Shown piece after piece: positions 16,727-25,013 of a DNA stretch of 64,000 nt. The notes below the pieces were generated by a model. It ran no database searches. It worked only from the letters and a program-made list of their open reading frames with translations, and was not told where the DNA came from. Source of the stretch: an uncultured Bacilli bacterium (GTDB lineage: Bacteria; Bacillota_I; Bacilli_A; RF39; UBA660); contig CAKPMX010000002.1 of assembly GCA_934168205.1 (NCBI GenBank), forward strand, positions 255,822 to 319,821, read 5' to 3'. The position numbers and the translations under genes are program-made. The number at the start of each line of letters is the position of its first letter. The stretch's first letter is position 1.

Positions 16727-17230
16727 TTATTTAGTTCCTTTGCCTATGGAATCATCTCTTTTTATATAAGTTTTTGGTGAACTTTCACTTACCTTTTCTT
16801 TCCCATTTAAGAATCTAGCAACAAACGCATCTACACCTTTTTTTAAGTCTTCTTCTGTATCAAAGGCCCTAGTACAGTCAGTCTTTGGTATAATATAAGA
16901 CTTTCCATTAGGTGATGTATAATTAATCACTTTACTTTCTGGATACTTTTCTAAAAATTCTTCTGCTTCATAATCGAAATTGAAGTTAAGTGTCATATCA
17001 GCAGGTTCAACTTTACCTACTATATATCTAATTGTTTTAATTGTTGTCTTTTCTTCTAAATCAGCATTCAAATATGGTATTTCTTGATTTAGACTTACTA
17101 TAACTGGTGACTCTTTTACAGGATATTTATAATCTTCTAATGAATCTACTATATCACAATAAGTTACTAATTGTGGACAACTGGCATGACAGTGATAGTA
17201 GATTGTTAGTGTCTTCTGTTTTTCTTTCAT
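16727..17230 (-). CDS. Orphan protein, paralogue of the 17995-18501 product
   Basis: 167 residues, not recognised. It is clearly related to the protein at 17995-18501. Shared features are LT(I/V)YYHC near the N-terminus, then PVIV(S/T), (I/V)(P/S)YL(N/D)A(D/E)L(E/K)E, TIKTI-like segments, (S/T)P(N/S)GK, AF(D/E)T(E/K)E(D/E)L, and (V/I)ARFLN. The conserved YYHC may be functional, but no catalytic set can be named. The start is placed at 17230, where AGGAGG lies 8-9 nt upstream; the ATG at 17263 has no such site. It has a possible promoter of its own (17283-17311) because a terminator separates it from the CYTH gene. No signal peptide or membrane segment is seen. Confidence 0.6.
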   Translation of the reverse strand: MKEKQKTLTIYYHCHASCPQLVTYCDIVDSLEDYKYPVKESPVIVSLNQEIPYLNADLEEKTTIKTIRYIVGKVEPADMTLNFNFDYEAEEFLEKYPESKVINYTSPNGKSYIIPKTDCTRAFDTEEDLKKGVDAFVARFLNGKEKVSESSPKTYIKRDDSIGKGTK

Positions 17231-17282
17231 GTTAATTTTCCTCCTATTAATAATTATATTCATTTGTTAAGGCTATAAATTT

Positions 17283-17311
17283 CTTATACCATAAGTTTTT
17301 GTTTTTAGCAA
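17283..17311 (-). promoter_or_regulatory. Possible promoter of the 16727 gene
   Basis: Read leftward: TTGCTA, 17 bp, TATAAG with TGG directly before the -10. It sits immediately after the CYTH-gene terminator. Confidence 0.5.
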
Positions 17312-17312
17312 G

Positions 17313-17335
17313 AAAAAAGGGATATATTTCCCTTT
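17313..17335 (-). terminator. Rho-independent terminator after the CYTH gene
   Basis: Stem AAAGGGA / TTCCCTTT around an A/T loop, followed leftward by a T-run and CTTGC. It overlaps the CYTH stop codon at 17334. Confidence 0.8.
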
Positions 17336-17972
17336 AAAATTCAGTTTCAATACTAGGCATGTCTTTATCAAAAGTAACGATGTTATAAACTTCTTTTCCT
17401 TGTTCTTTACATATTTCACTATATTTATCGTCCCAGGACAATTGATACGCATCGTTTAGATTTAAATTCAGTTTTTCTAGCCAGTAATTGATTATTTCTT
17501 TGGCTTTATCTGTATGAGTTTTATCTTCTATTTCTAGGGCTATTCCAAATGGATATTCATCTACTACAATTTCTATTTCTTTATTTGAGTATACACTTCG
17601 ATATCTTCCATAACTTTCTACTAAATCTAGATGAATTACATTTTGTAGTAAATGTATTAAATTATCATATTCACTTGGATCTATACTTACCTCTACTTCT
17701 TCTTCAGTATGAATTAATTCTTTTGCTGTACTTGGTAATCTTCTTTTCCAAGTAATCATACATTTAGAAACCTCAGAGGAAGATGTTTTTCTCACTCTAA
17801 ATCTACCATCTATTTCCTTACTATAGAAGTTGTATTCTTTCATTGGATGATTATATTGATCTGTCTTTTCATAAAATGTGCCTTGATATTTTAATTCAGT
17901 AAAAGTATTTAATTTGTTTAGAATTTTGTCTTTACTGTTTTTAGAAAAATAATATCTAATTTCTATTTCCAT
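17334..17972 (-). CDS. CYTH-domain protein (triphosphate tunnel metalloenzyme-like)
   Basis: The start at 17972 gives MEIEIRYYFSK, a CYTH-type N-terminus, with GAGGCAAAA just upstream; longer starts up to 18053 overlap the previous gene and have no good site. CYTH enzymes form an eight-stranded tunnel that binds triphosphates and metals (thiamine triphosphatase, class IV adenylate cyclase, polyphosphatase). Strands with alternating charged residues are visible: GRFRVRKT, MITWKRRL, EEEVEVSI, EIEIVVDEYPFGIALEIE. The usual ExExK at the N-terminus is here ExExR (EIEIR), a conservative but notable change. The C-terminus ends in about 60 residues that are not typical of the family. It lies between two paralogous orphan genes. 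Substrate is unknown. Confidence 0.75.
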   Translation of the reverse strand: MEIEIRYYFSKNSKDKILNKLNTFTELKYQGTFYEKTDQYNHPMKEYNFYSKEIDGRFRVRKTSSSEVSKCMITWKRRLPSTAKELIHTEEEVEVSIDPSEYDNLIHLLQNVIHLDLVESYGRYRSVYSNKEIEIVVDEYPFGIALEIEDKTHTDKAKEIINYWLEKLNLNLNDAYQLSWDDKYSEICKEQGKEVYNIVTFDKDMPSIETEF

Positions 17973-17994
17973 TTTTGCCTCTTTTTGTTGTATA

Positions 17995-18501
17995 TTATTT
18001 TGTATATACCTTTGGTAGGTCTTTAATATCTTGTTTTCTTGATATGCTATCATTTCCTTTTGTATCTTTTAAATTTAAGAATCTAGCAATAAATCTATCT
18101 ACTCCAGCTTGTAATTCTTCTTTTGTTTCAAAGGCTTTAACATAATTACTTTTAGGTTCTGTGTAAACTTTACCTGATGGTGTTTTATAGGTAATCATTG
18201 TACCATCGTAACAGCTTTCATAAAAATCAATTGGGTTTAGGACTTTATAAATATCTGGATGAGTAATGACACGTTCGGCATCTTCTTCTTTTCCTAAAAA
18301 ATATTTTATGGTTTTTGTTGCGACATGTTCTTTTAATTCGGCGTCTAAGTAAGATACTTTTTGACGAAAAGTCACAATAACTGGCGTTGTTGATGGATAC
18401 TCATAATCTTTTTCTGAAGATACTTGGTCAAATGATGAGATTATTTGAGGATACTCTTCATTACAATGATAGTAGACAGTTAAATTTTCATTTCTTCTCA
18501 T
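17995..18501 (-). CDS. Orphan protein, paralogue of the 16727-17230 product
   Basis: 168 residues, family not recognised. The sequence starts MRRNENLTVYYHCNEEYPQI and contains PVIVTFRQKVSYLDAEL, YKTPSGKVYTEP and AFETKEELQAGVDRFIARFL. Each stretch has a close counterpart in the protein at 16727-17230, so the two arose by duplication and flank the CYTH gene. AAAGGAAA precedes the ATG. It lies 14 nt after the phosphohexomutase and 22 nt before the CYTH start, so the three form one transcription unit. The conserved YYHC and the C-terminal ARFLN helix are the best candidates for functional residues. Confidence 0.6.
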   Translation of the reverse strand: MRRNENLTVYYHCNEEYPQIISSFDQVSSEKDYEYPSTTPVIVTFRQKVSYLDAELKEHVATKTIKYFLGKEEDAERVITHPDIYKVLNPIDFYESCYDGTMITYKTPSGKVYTEPKSNYVKAFETKEELQAGVDRFIARFLNLKDTKGNDSISRKQDIKDLPKVYTK

Positions 18502-18515
18502 AATGTTTTTCCTTT

Positions 18516-19889
18516 TTATTTATTAAACTCTTCTATTAGTTCAATGAATTCTTTTTGTAATTCTTCTAGTCTTTCTTCAGTTTTAGCTTCAAATCTGGCA
18601 GTTATATTAGGGCCAGTGTTAGAAGCTCTTACTAGTGCCCAACCATCATTAAATAAAACTTTTACACCATCGATATCTAGGAATTTATAATCTTTACTTT
18701 TAGCATATTCTGCTACTTTATCAATAATGGCAAATTTTTTGTCATCAGAACTTTTAAATTTTAATTCTTCTGTTGAGTAGTAGTTATTAATTCCAGAAAG
18801 TAATTCTGTTACTGTTTTATCGGTATGAGACAATATTTCTAATAAACGAAGTCCGGCATATAGTCCTGAATCAAATCCCGGCCAGCGATCTCTAAAGTAT
18901 ACATGTCCAGATAGCTCTCCACCAAATGGTAAATCTTCATCTCTTACTTTAGCTTTTGTATATGAGTTTCCAGTACGATAGCATAGGCCTTTTCCGCCTA
19001 GTCGCTCTATTTCATCACTAAGCGACTTAGAACATTTTACATCATATAAGAATTCTTTTTTAGCAACTTTATTTATAATGTCTCTAACTATGATAATCAT
19101 ATATTGATCTGTTGGTATAAAGGTTGACTTTTCTGATACTACACCTAGTCTATCACCATCACCATCAAAACCTAATCCAACGTCAGCTCCTAGTTCTTTT
19201 ACTTTTTCTTTTAGTTGAGTAAGATTATCTTCAACACAAGGATCTGGATGATGATTTGGGAAGCTACCATCACTTTCACCATTGATTACATGTAATTCCA
19301 TTGGGAACATTTCATATAATTCTTTTGCGATAATACTTGTTGTTCCATTACCTGGATCAATTACGACTTTTAATTTTCTATTTCCAAAGTGTAAATTAGT
19401 TTTGAATAGTTCTAAATATTCATCACGGATACTGTAGTCAGTTACAGTACCTGTTCCTTTTTTAAAGTTGCCAGCTTTTATATAAGCTAAGAAGTCTTGA
19501 ATTTCTTGCCCTTTACAGTTTCCAGACTCATCAAAAGCAAATTTTAAGCCATTATCATCTTTAGGATTATGTGAAGCTGTTACCATAACACCTGATGGTA
19601 TTCCTAATTTTATACAAGCATAATAATACATTGGTGTTGTACATAAACCTAGAGAAATTATATTAACACCAGTTTCTGTTATACCTTTAATCAAAGCATT
19701 ATATAAACTTTCTCCTGATAAGCGATTATCGTGACCAATGACACAAGTTGTTTTACCTATTGTTTGAATATAACTACCAAAACCTAATCCGATAGTATAT
19801 ACTGTATCTTCATCTAATTCAGTAGGATAAATTCCTCTAATATCATATCCTCTAAATATATTTTCATTTATGTTTTCTTTTATATTCAT
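18516..19889 (-). CDS. manB: Phosphomannomutase/phosphoglucomutase
   Basis: This is an alpha-D-phosphohexomutase that interconverts hexose 1- and 6-phosphates, feeding GDP-mannose or UDP-glucose synthesis. All hallmark loops are present: the N-terminal RGYDIRGIYP; active-site TASHNP at 104-109 with phosphoserine Ser106; metal loop DGDGDR at 241-246; sugar-binding GGELSGH near 322-328; and the C-terminal phosphate loop ASNTGPNITARFE. At 457 residues it has the normal length for the AlgC/ManB branch. AGGAGG precedes the ATG. It is the first gene of the unit leading to the CYTH gene. Whether it prefers mannose or glucose phosphates cannot be read from the sequence. Confidence 0.88.
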   Translation of the reverse strand: MNIKENINENIFRGYDIRGIYPTELDEDTVYTIGLGFGSYIQTIGKTTCVIGHDNRLSGESLYNALIKGITETGVNIISLGLCTTPMYYYACIKLGIPSGVMVTASHNPKDDNGLKFAFDESGNCKGQEIQDFLAYIKAGNFKKGTGTVTDYSIRDEYLELFKTNLHFGNRKLKVVIDPGNGTTSIIAKELYEMFPMELHVINGESDGSFPNHHPDPCVEDNLTQLKEKVKELGADVGLGFDGDGDRLGVVSEKSTFIPTDQYMIIIVRDIINKVAKKEFLYDVKCSKSLSDEIERLGGKGLCYRTGNSYTKAKVRDEDLPFGGELSGHVYFRDRWPGFDSGLYAGLRLLEILSHTDKTVTELLSGINNYYSTEELKFKSSDDKKFAIIDKVAEYAKSKDYKFLDIDGVKVLFNDGWALVRASNTGPNITARFEAKTEERLEELQKEFIELIEEFNK

Positions 19890-19908
19890 ATTTTCCTCCT
19901 ATAATCTA

Positions 19909-19914
19909 ATTATA
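19909..19914 (-). promoter_or_regulatory. Extended -10 element upstream of the phosphohexomutase
   Basis: TATAAT preceded by TGG, 20 bp before the ATG. The -35 at the right distance is poor. Confidence 0.4.
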
Positions 19915-19935
19915 CCATATAAAATATTTATGTAT

Positions 19936-19963
19936 AGAAAAAGAATGATGTAAAATCATTCTT
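19936..19963 (-). terminator. Terminator after the first ligase-kinase operon
   Basis: Stem AAGAATGAT / ATCATTCTT, loop of 5, followed leftward by TTTTTC. It lies 6 bp beyond the kinase stop at 19969. Confidence 0.85.
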
Positions 19964-19968
19964 GTAAT

Positions 19969-21894
19969 TTATTTTTCTTCACCTATAACGATAGCTTCTA
20001 CATTAGCAAAACGGTCTACATCTGGATTATATTCCGGTACTTTTTCTTCTTTCTTTGGAGTGTTCGCAAGAATACGGTCTAGTTTTACTTTAATTTGATC
20101 TTTACTAAATGGTTTAGCTATGTAGTCAGCAAATCCTTCTTCAAGATATTTTTTCTCACTACCAGAAATAGCATCAGCAGTTAAAGCAATGACTGGTGTA
20201 TTAAAATTAGGATTTTTCTTTAGTTCACGTAGTGCTCTTTCTCCAGACATTATTGGCATCATAATATCCATTAATATTACATCATATTCTTGTCCTAAAA
20301 CAATTTTATTTAAACATTCTTGACCATTTTCACATTCATCAATTTGAAAATTGAAAGATTCTAGTGCACGTTTAGCTACTTTTATATTTAATTTGTTATC
20401 ATCAACAATTAGAATTCTTCTATTACTGTAATCAGAATTATTTATTCTTTGCATGATTTCAGCACTATTAATTATTTGAGTATCTGTTAATGGCTTAGTT
20501 TCTAAATCTATCTTTTGAGGTATTTGAACGATAAATAATGAACCTTTACCATAACTACTTTGAACGTTTATTTTACCGCCCATCATTTCTACTAATTTTT
20601 TGGTAATTGCTAGACCTAGTCCTGTACCCTCTGCTGTAGAACTTCTTTCAATGTCTAGTCTTTCAAACTTAGTAAATAACTTATTGATGTCTTCAGCTTT
20701 TATTCCACGGCCAGTATCTTTTACACTTATTATTAAAAGACAATTTTTATCTTTATTAATACATTTTGTAGTAAATTCTATAGTACCTGATTCTGTATAT
20801 TTAATAGCGTTTGATAATAAATTATTGATAACTTGTTTAATGTGAATTCTATCACCAAGTAACTGATATGGAATATCTTCTGCTATATTAGTTTTTAATT
20901 CTATTTGTTTGTCACCTATACGAGTGGCATTTACTTTAGCTAACATATTAGCTTCTTTACGATAGTTATATGATGTTTCAATTATTTCTAATTTATCACT
21001 TTCTATTTTATTGATATCCATGATATTACCAACTATTTCTAGTAAGGTACGAGATGCCGCAATTACATCTTCCAAGTCTTCTTTCATTTCAGCTGGTACA
21101 TTATTTCTTTCAGCCATATCTTCTGATAGACCTACAATAGCATTTAATGGCGTTCTAATTTCATGTGACATGCTAGATAAGAATTCACTTTTAGCATTGT
21201 TGGCTCTTTCTGCTTGTTCTTTAGCGATGTTTAATTCCCCTATCATTTTCATATCTGGGTTTTCAATGGTGTTATACATAATAAACACAATTAGAAATTC
21301 CATTATTGTTGTAACCGTTACATGGGGATTTGCTTTTTGAATGAGTGATGTAGCAACTGTCAATATCAAAAAAACAACCAATGGAGTTAATTTTTTACCT
21401 TGAATATACTTTCTGTTTTTAATATATGGTATAAACCAGATAATTAGTGTGATACTTGCACATAGGTATACAAAATTAACTGCTAAGCCATCAGCATAAC
21501 CAGCTTTTACATTCATTGGTAATAGGATAGTTATAACTATACATATAATGTATAATATAAGTGATATTTCCTTCAATTTCACCCAGCGCGATTCATCTGG
21601 CCTTTTACTAACAACATAGCAAATCATATATATATATAACGTCATTAATAATATAAACGACATTAAATAAACTAAGTATATTTTGGTGAAAATAGTAGCT
21701 AAAAAAACATTTGACGTATATTTATATCCTATAAATGAACATATAAACTCAATTAAAAGTCCTATTGAATTCGTTATAAGTAACACGGAATATATTTTTG
21801 TTTCTGAACTTGAAATATGTTCCTTTTTAAAATAAATTATACTTAATACAATTGAAAAAACAAATGTACAAATAATTGCATATGTAAATTCCAT
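19969..21894 (-). CDS. Multi-TM hybrid histidine kinase (HisKA-HATPase-REC), module 1
   Basis: This is a membrane sensor kinase of 641 residues. About 205 N-terminal residues form six or seven hydrophobic segments with no extracellular domain of size. HisKA follows with [14 protein letters not shown] (phospho-His244). Then comes the HATPase domain with N-box [15 protein letters not shown]-box KDTGRGI, and [15 protein letters not shown] receiver domain ends the protein ([10 protein letters not shown], phospho-Asp543 in LMDIMMP). There is no HPt and no output domain, so phosphate must pass to another protein; the HPt-REC at 39693 is a candidate. The N-terminal TM region resembles that of the 56153 kinase (KEH...[14 protein letters not shown]). 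ATG at 21894 chosen: AGGTGG is 5 nt upstream. It follows the ligase gene by 72 nt. Confidence 0.88.
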   Translation of the reverse strand: MEFTYAIICTFVFSIVLSIIYFKKEHISSSETKIYSVLLITNSIGLLIEFICSFIGYKYTSNVFLATIFTKIYLVYLMSFILLMTLYIYMICYVVSKRPDESRWVKLKEISLILYIICIVITILLPMNVKAGYADGLAVNFVYLCASITLIIWFIPYIKNRKYIQGKKLTPLVVFLILTVATSLIQKANPHVTVTTIMEFLIVFIMYNTIENPDMKMIGELNIAKEQAERANNAKSEFLSSMSHEIRTPLNAIVGLSEDMAERNNVPAEMKEDLEDVIAASRTLLEIVGNIMDINKIESDKLEIIETSYNYRKEANMLAKVNATRIGDKQIELKTNIAEDIPYQLLGDRIHIKQVINNLLSNAIKYTESGTIEFTTKCINKDKNCLLIISVKDTGRGIKAEDINKLFTKFERLDIERSSTAEGTGLGLAITKKLVEMMGGKINVQSSYGKGSLFIVQIPQKIDLETKPLTDTQIINSAEIMQRINNSDYSNRRILIVDDNKLNIKVAKRALESFNFQIDECENGQECLNKIVLGQEYDVILMDIMMPIMSGERALRELKKNPNFNTPVIALTADAISGSEKKYLEEGFADYIAKPFSKDQIKVKLDRILANTPKKEEKVPEYNPDVDRFANVEAIVIGEEK

Positions 21895-21966
21895 TACTGC
21901 CACCTACTTTATATGTATTTTATCATATAGTATATTTTTTTTAAAGAAAAAAAAGAAAACTTGCTA

Positions 21967-23934
21967 TTAATTTTCTTTTTTTACGTATACCTTTGATGAA
22001 CTTTTTTCTTTTGATAAAACATTCTTGAGTGCTATACATTTATCATCAACGCCAGTGTTTATTAGTGTGGTAATGCTTCTTTTTCCTGAAGGGTCAATCG
22101 GGAATGATTCATCAAAACTGTGATAACGTATATACATTTTGTTTAGGACCTCTTCTGGAACTACTTTTTCTATTCTTCTGGCGCAACTTTCTATAGTTTC
22201 TTCTTTTTTCTTTTTGCTGTCTGGTTGCATTTCAAAATGGCAAATGTATTCATCGGTATCTTTGGCTCTTACAACTGTACAAGACAATATATTTTTTGTA
22301 TCCTTTGAAACAGCATCAACTAGTTTATAATATGGGATTTTTTCACCTGATTCTAGATATATAATGTCGCTCATGCGACCTTTCATTTTAATTTTTCCAT
22401 TCTTGTCCGATTTATAAGAATAAGTTCCCATGTTTAACCAGGTTTTACCGGTAGCATCAGTTATATATGGACTTTTAGCATTATCTGTAGTATATCTTTT
22501 CATTTCACATGGAGATATAGCCACTAAACGTCCTGGCTCACCAATATCACAATAATTACCATTTTCATCTAAAACTTCCACTTCGGCAAAGCCATGAGGT
22601 CTTAGTCCGAGGGTTTCTTTTTTTATCACAGAGCGTAGTCTTTTTTCTTGAAGAGATTTATATAATAACACAAATATTCCACTTCCTTCTGTTGTTCCAC
22701 CGCCCATTGAAAAGGTAACGGGTGCTAAAGGATATGGAAGTTTATCTGTTCCAAATTTATGTTTTCTAGCTGTTGAATTAAAGAATTTTTCTTCACCAAT
22801 GGAGCAGCCTTCTCCAGTAACGGTTGGGACCATTAAATATGGCATTTTTATTTTTTTCCATTTTGGATCATAATTTAGTTTTTTACATAAATTACCCCAA
22901 AATCCTGTACTGGCACAAACGTAATTTGGTTTATTAATTAATAATGAATATGGAAAAAAATCTTTGCTGTAAAATGGTTCTAAAGCTAATGTACATCCAC
23001 AATATAAGGTATCTGATATACCACATGACAATTCCATATGCGTATATGTTGGAATATGTCCTAAAACTGTTAAATTTTTCATATTAGGCATTCCTGAAAC
23101 ATCTGATACTTTATATCTTGATAGGGTGATATAACTTCTGTTAGTATGTTCAACACCCTTTGGACAACCAGGATCTGTCGTACCAGACGTATATGTTATA
23201 GCACATGTATCATCAAGTTCTGATTTTTCAACTACTTTTCCCTGATAATTTGATCCATACATTTCAAAGTCTTCTGCTGTAACAATTTCTTTAGTAGTGC
23301 TTTGCTTAAAATGTGATATTTTATTACTGAAATCATGAAATTTAGAGTCAATTTCAAAATAAGGATTATATCTTTTTCCAGTTTTATCTTTTGATAATGA
23401 GTCCGTTATAGAAAACATTATTATTTTGCTTTTGTTTGAATCTTCCACAGTTTCTTTTATATCACCATATACATCGTCTGATACAAACATTACAGGTGAG
23501 TCAGTTTTATTTAGTATATCCTTTAAATATTCCTTATCGAACCATTCTCCAACTACATTTACTTTAGCTCCAATTAAATTACAAGCTAAAAATAGGTAAA
23601 CAAATTCCGGAATATTCGAAGTACATATTGGTACTTCTGTCCCTTTACTTATACCAAGTGCTTTTAAAGATTTTGCGTAAGTATAAATCTTTTCAAACAT
23701 ATCCTCATAAGTAACTTTGTTCCCTCTATAATAAATGGCGTCTTTAAATAAATTATTTTTGTTTTTTAAAAAAAGTTCCACCGCTAGAGAATTATTATGG
23801 TTCATATCTAAATCAAATAAAACTTTTCTACTCTTTTTTTCTATCTTTGGTGATGGTTTATAAAACTTTTTGCTTGGCATACCAAATTCTTTCATATTTA
23901 ATATTTCTTGTTCTAATTCATATATTTGTTGCAT
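21967..23934 (-). CDS. AMP-forming acyl ligase (ANL superfamily), module 1
   Basis: This 655-residue enzyme of the acyl-CoA synthetase/ANL superfamily would activate a carboxylate as an acyl-adenylate. The P-loop core is YTSGTTDPGCPKGVEHTNRS, which carries about three extra residues (DPGC for GxP) relative to the usual TSGTTGxPKG. Other core motifs include GGGTTEGSG, a hinge region MKGRMSDIIYLESGEKI, and the C-terminal catalytic Lys in DPSGKRSITT. There are ~50 extra residues at the N-terminus. The true substrate (fatty, aryl or amino acid) cannot be told, and CoA transfer is not proven. It has a strong promoter (23961-23989) and AAAGGGG before the ATG. It is followed by a hybrid histidine kinase, the same layout as at 56-60 kb. 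Confidence 0.82.
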   Translation of the reverse strand: MQQIYELEQEILNMKEFGMPSKKFYKPSPKIEKKSRKVLFDLDMNHNNSLAVELFLKNKNNLFKDAIYYRGNKVTYEDMFEKIYTYAKSLKALGISKGTEVPICTSNIPEFVYLFLACNLIGAKVNVVGEWFDKEYLKDILNKTDSPVMFVSDDVYGDIKETVEDSNKSKIIMFSITDSLSKDKTGKRYNPYFEIDSKFHDFSNKISHFKQSTTKEIVTAEDFEMYGSNYQGKVVEKSELDDTCAITYTSGTTDPGCPKGVEHTNRSYITLSRYKVSDVSGMPNMKNLTVLGHIPTYTHMELSCGISDTLYCGCTLALEPFYSKDFFPYSLLINKPNYVCASTGFWGNLCKKLNYDPKWKKIKMPYLMVPTVTGEGCSIGEEKFFNSTARKHKFGTDKLPYPLAPVTFSMGGGTTEGSGIFVLLYKSLQEKRLRSVIKKETLGLRPHGFAEVEVLDENGNYCDIGEPGRLVAISPCEMKRYTTDNAKSPYITDATGKTWLNMGTYSYKSDKNGKIKMKGRMSDIIYLESGEKIPYYKLVDAVSKDTKNILSCTVVRAKDTDEYICHFEMQPDSKKKKEETIESCARRIEKVVPEEVLNKMYIRYHSFDESFPIDPSGKRSITTLINTGVDDKCIALKNVLSKEKSSSKVYVKKEN

Positions 23935-23960
23935 GTTATTCCCCTTTCTCGAATGGCTGT

Positions 23961-23989
23961 ATTATATCATATTTCGACTTATTAGTCAA
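23961..23989 (-). promoter_or_regulatory. Sigma-A promoter of ligase-kinase operon 1
   Basis: Read leftward: TTGACT, 17 bp, TATAAT with TGA before the -10. It lies 26 bp before the ATG at 23934. Confidence 0.88.
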
Positions 23990-24022
23990 TTTAGATTAGG
24001 CTATGCATGGATGGTTATAAAA

Positions 24023-24059
24023 ATTAAATGCCTAACTTTTTTAAAATTTGGCATTTAAT
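24023..24059 (-). terminator. Probable terminator after the P-loop kinase gene
   Basis: Inverted repeat ATTAAATGCC / GGCATTTAAT with a 17-nt A/T loop, followed leftward by TTTT. The long loop makes it less certain. Confidence 0.55.
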
Positions 24060-24096
24060 GAAGTGTTGAATGGTTATGTTATTCTCATATTGTTGT

Positions 24097-24681
24097 TTAC
24101 CAGTCATTATTTTGGATATTCTTTATATTTTGATATATTTTATTTATTGTTTCTTGCAAATCCGATGAACTATTATTAACATAAATAGTGTTTTCTGGAA
24201 GGCATTTTTTAAATTCTGTTAAAAACATTTGTCTTTTCTCATCATCATCCAACACAGCATCTAACTCTGTTTTACCTCGACTCGTTATTCTACTTTGTCT
24301 TGTTTGCTCATCGGCATACACAAACAAAGTTAAATCTGGAACCAATAATTCGTTTCCATATATTGTATAATCCATTTTCATATCTATTCCAGCAACTCTA
24401 TTTGATACAACAGTATCTATTAAATATCTCACTAGATAGACATTCTTATTTTTGTAGTCACAATTATTTCTAATATAATCTGACATATACACGTCTGATG
24501 ATAAATAATATAACATATTAGCTACGCAAGATTCACGTCTAACTTCAGTATCAATTATTTCTCTACCAGTATACTCTTTACTTGGAGTTTTTAATAAATA
24601 TGATTCATCATCAATTTTGTGAAGTTCTTTTCCAACTGTACTAGTTCCACTTCCATCCAATCCGGTTATAACTATAAACAT
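24097..24681 (-). CDS. Thymidylate kinase-like P-loop kinase
   Basis: The N-terminus FIVITGLDGSGTSTVGKEL is a Walker A of the thymidylate kinase type. LIDTVVSNRVAG fits the nucleotide-binding (DR-like) region, and RITSRGKTELD fits the LID. Length (194 residues) suits the family. It deviates enough from canonical Tmk that the substrate is uncertain; it may be an accessory deoxynucleoside or other monophosphate kinase. It starts 17 nt after a broken CYTH gene, which itself follows a methyltransferase gene, suggesting the three were once one operon. Cytoplasmic, with no unusual composition. Confidence 0.65.
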   Translation of the reverse strand: MFIVITGLDGSGTSTVGKELHKIDDESYLLKTPSKEYTGREIIDTEVRRESCVANMLYYLSSDVYMSDYIRNNCDYKNKNVYLVRYLIDTVVSNRVAGIDMKMDYTIYGNELLVPDLTLFVYADEQTRQSRITSRGKTELDAVLDDDEKRQMFLTEFKKCLPENTIYVNNSSSDLQETINKIYQNIKNIQNNDW

Positions 24682-24698
24682 TTTAATCTCCTATTCAG

Positions 24699-24978
24699 CT
24701 AACTCAATTTTTTCATTACTAATTCATATGCTTTCTTTATATCATAATTATTTTCAATTTTTATTCCATAATTTTTAATAATTTGATACATTTTTTGTTT
24801 TTCATTTGCAATGGCTTCATCTGATACTCCTTCAAAGTCGTTCTCATTTTCAAACTCTAAAAGTAGCCCTAAGCCTTCTACATTTTGGAATGCAAATTCA
24901 TAATCATTTGGAAATTAATATTTTGTCTACTTCGTCTAGCGTGTTATTTACTTTTACTGTTATTTTTATTTGTTTCAT
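24699..24978 (-). pseudogene. Remnant of a CYTH-family gene with internal deletion and frameshift
   Basis: This is the 332-bp stretch without an intact gene. Leftward from the ATG at 24978 (AGGAGTGAAGAGT before it) the reading is MKQIKITVKVNNTLDEVDKI then a stop after ISK. In another frame it continues FPNDYEFAFQNVEGLGLLLE, with FENENDFEGVSDEAIANEKQ after that, down to MKKLS and a stop at 24699. The first piece resembles the N-terminus, and the second the C-terminal third, of class IV adenylate cyclase/CYTH proteins. About 80-100 residues in the middle are missing, and the frame shifts at the junction. The start site and flanking operon spacing are intact, so this looks like a fairly recent loss. 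It is not related closely to the CYTH gene at 17334. Confidence 0.65.
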
Positions 24979-25013
24979 ACTCTTCACTCCTAGATCTAAT
25001 TATACTTAATATT

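Noticed and set aside
21949..21981. Terminator between ligase 1 and kinase 1
   Set aside because: AAAAAAGAAAA / TTTTCTTTTTT could pair, but it is almost all A:T and there is no better sign of a stop; co-transcription is kept as the simpler view.
24097..24681. Housekeeping thymidylate kinase (tmk)
   Set aside because: The P-loop fits but the rest deviates and the neighbourhood is not that of tmk, so no symbol is given.
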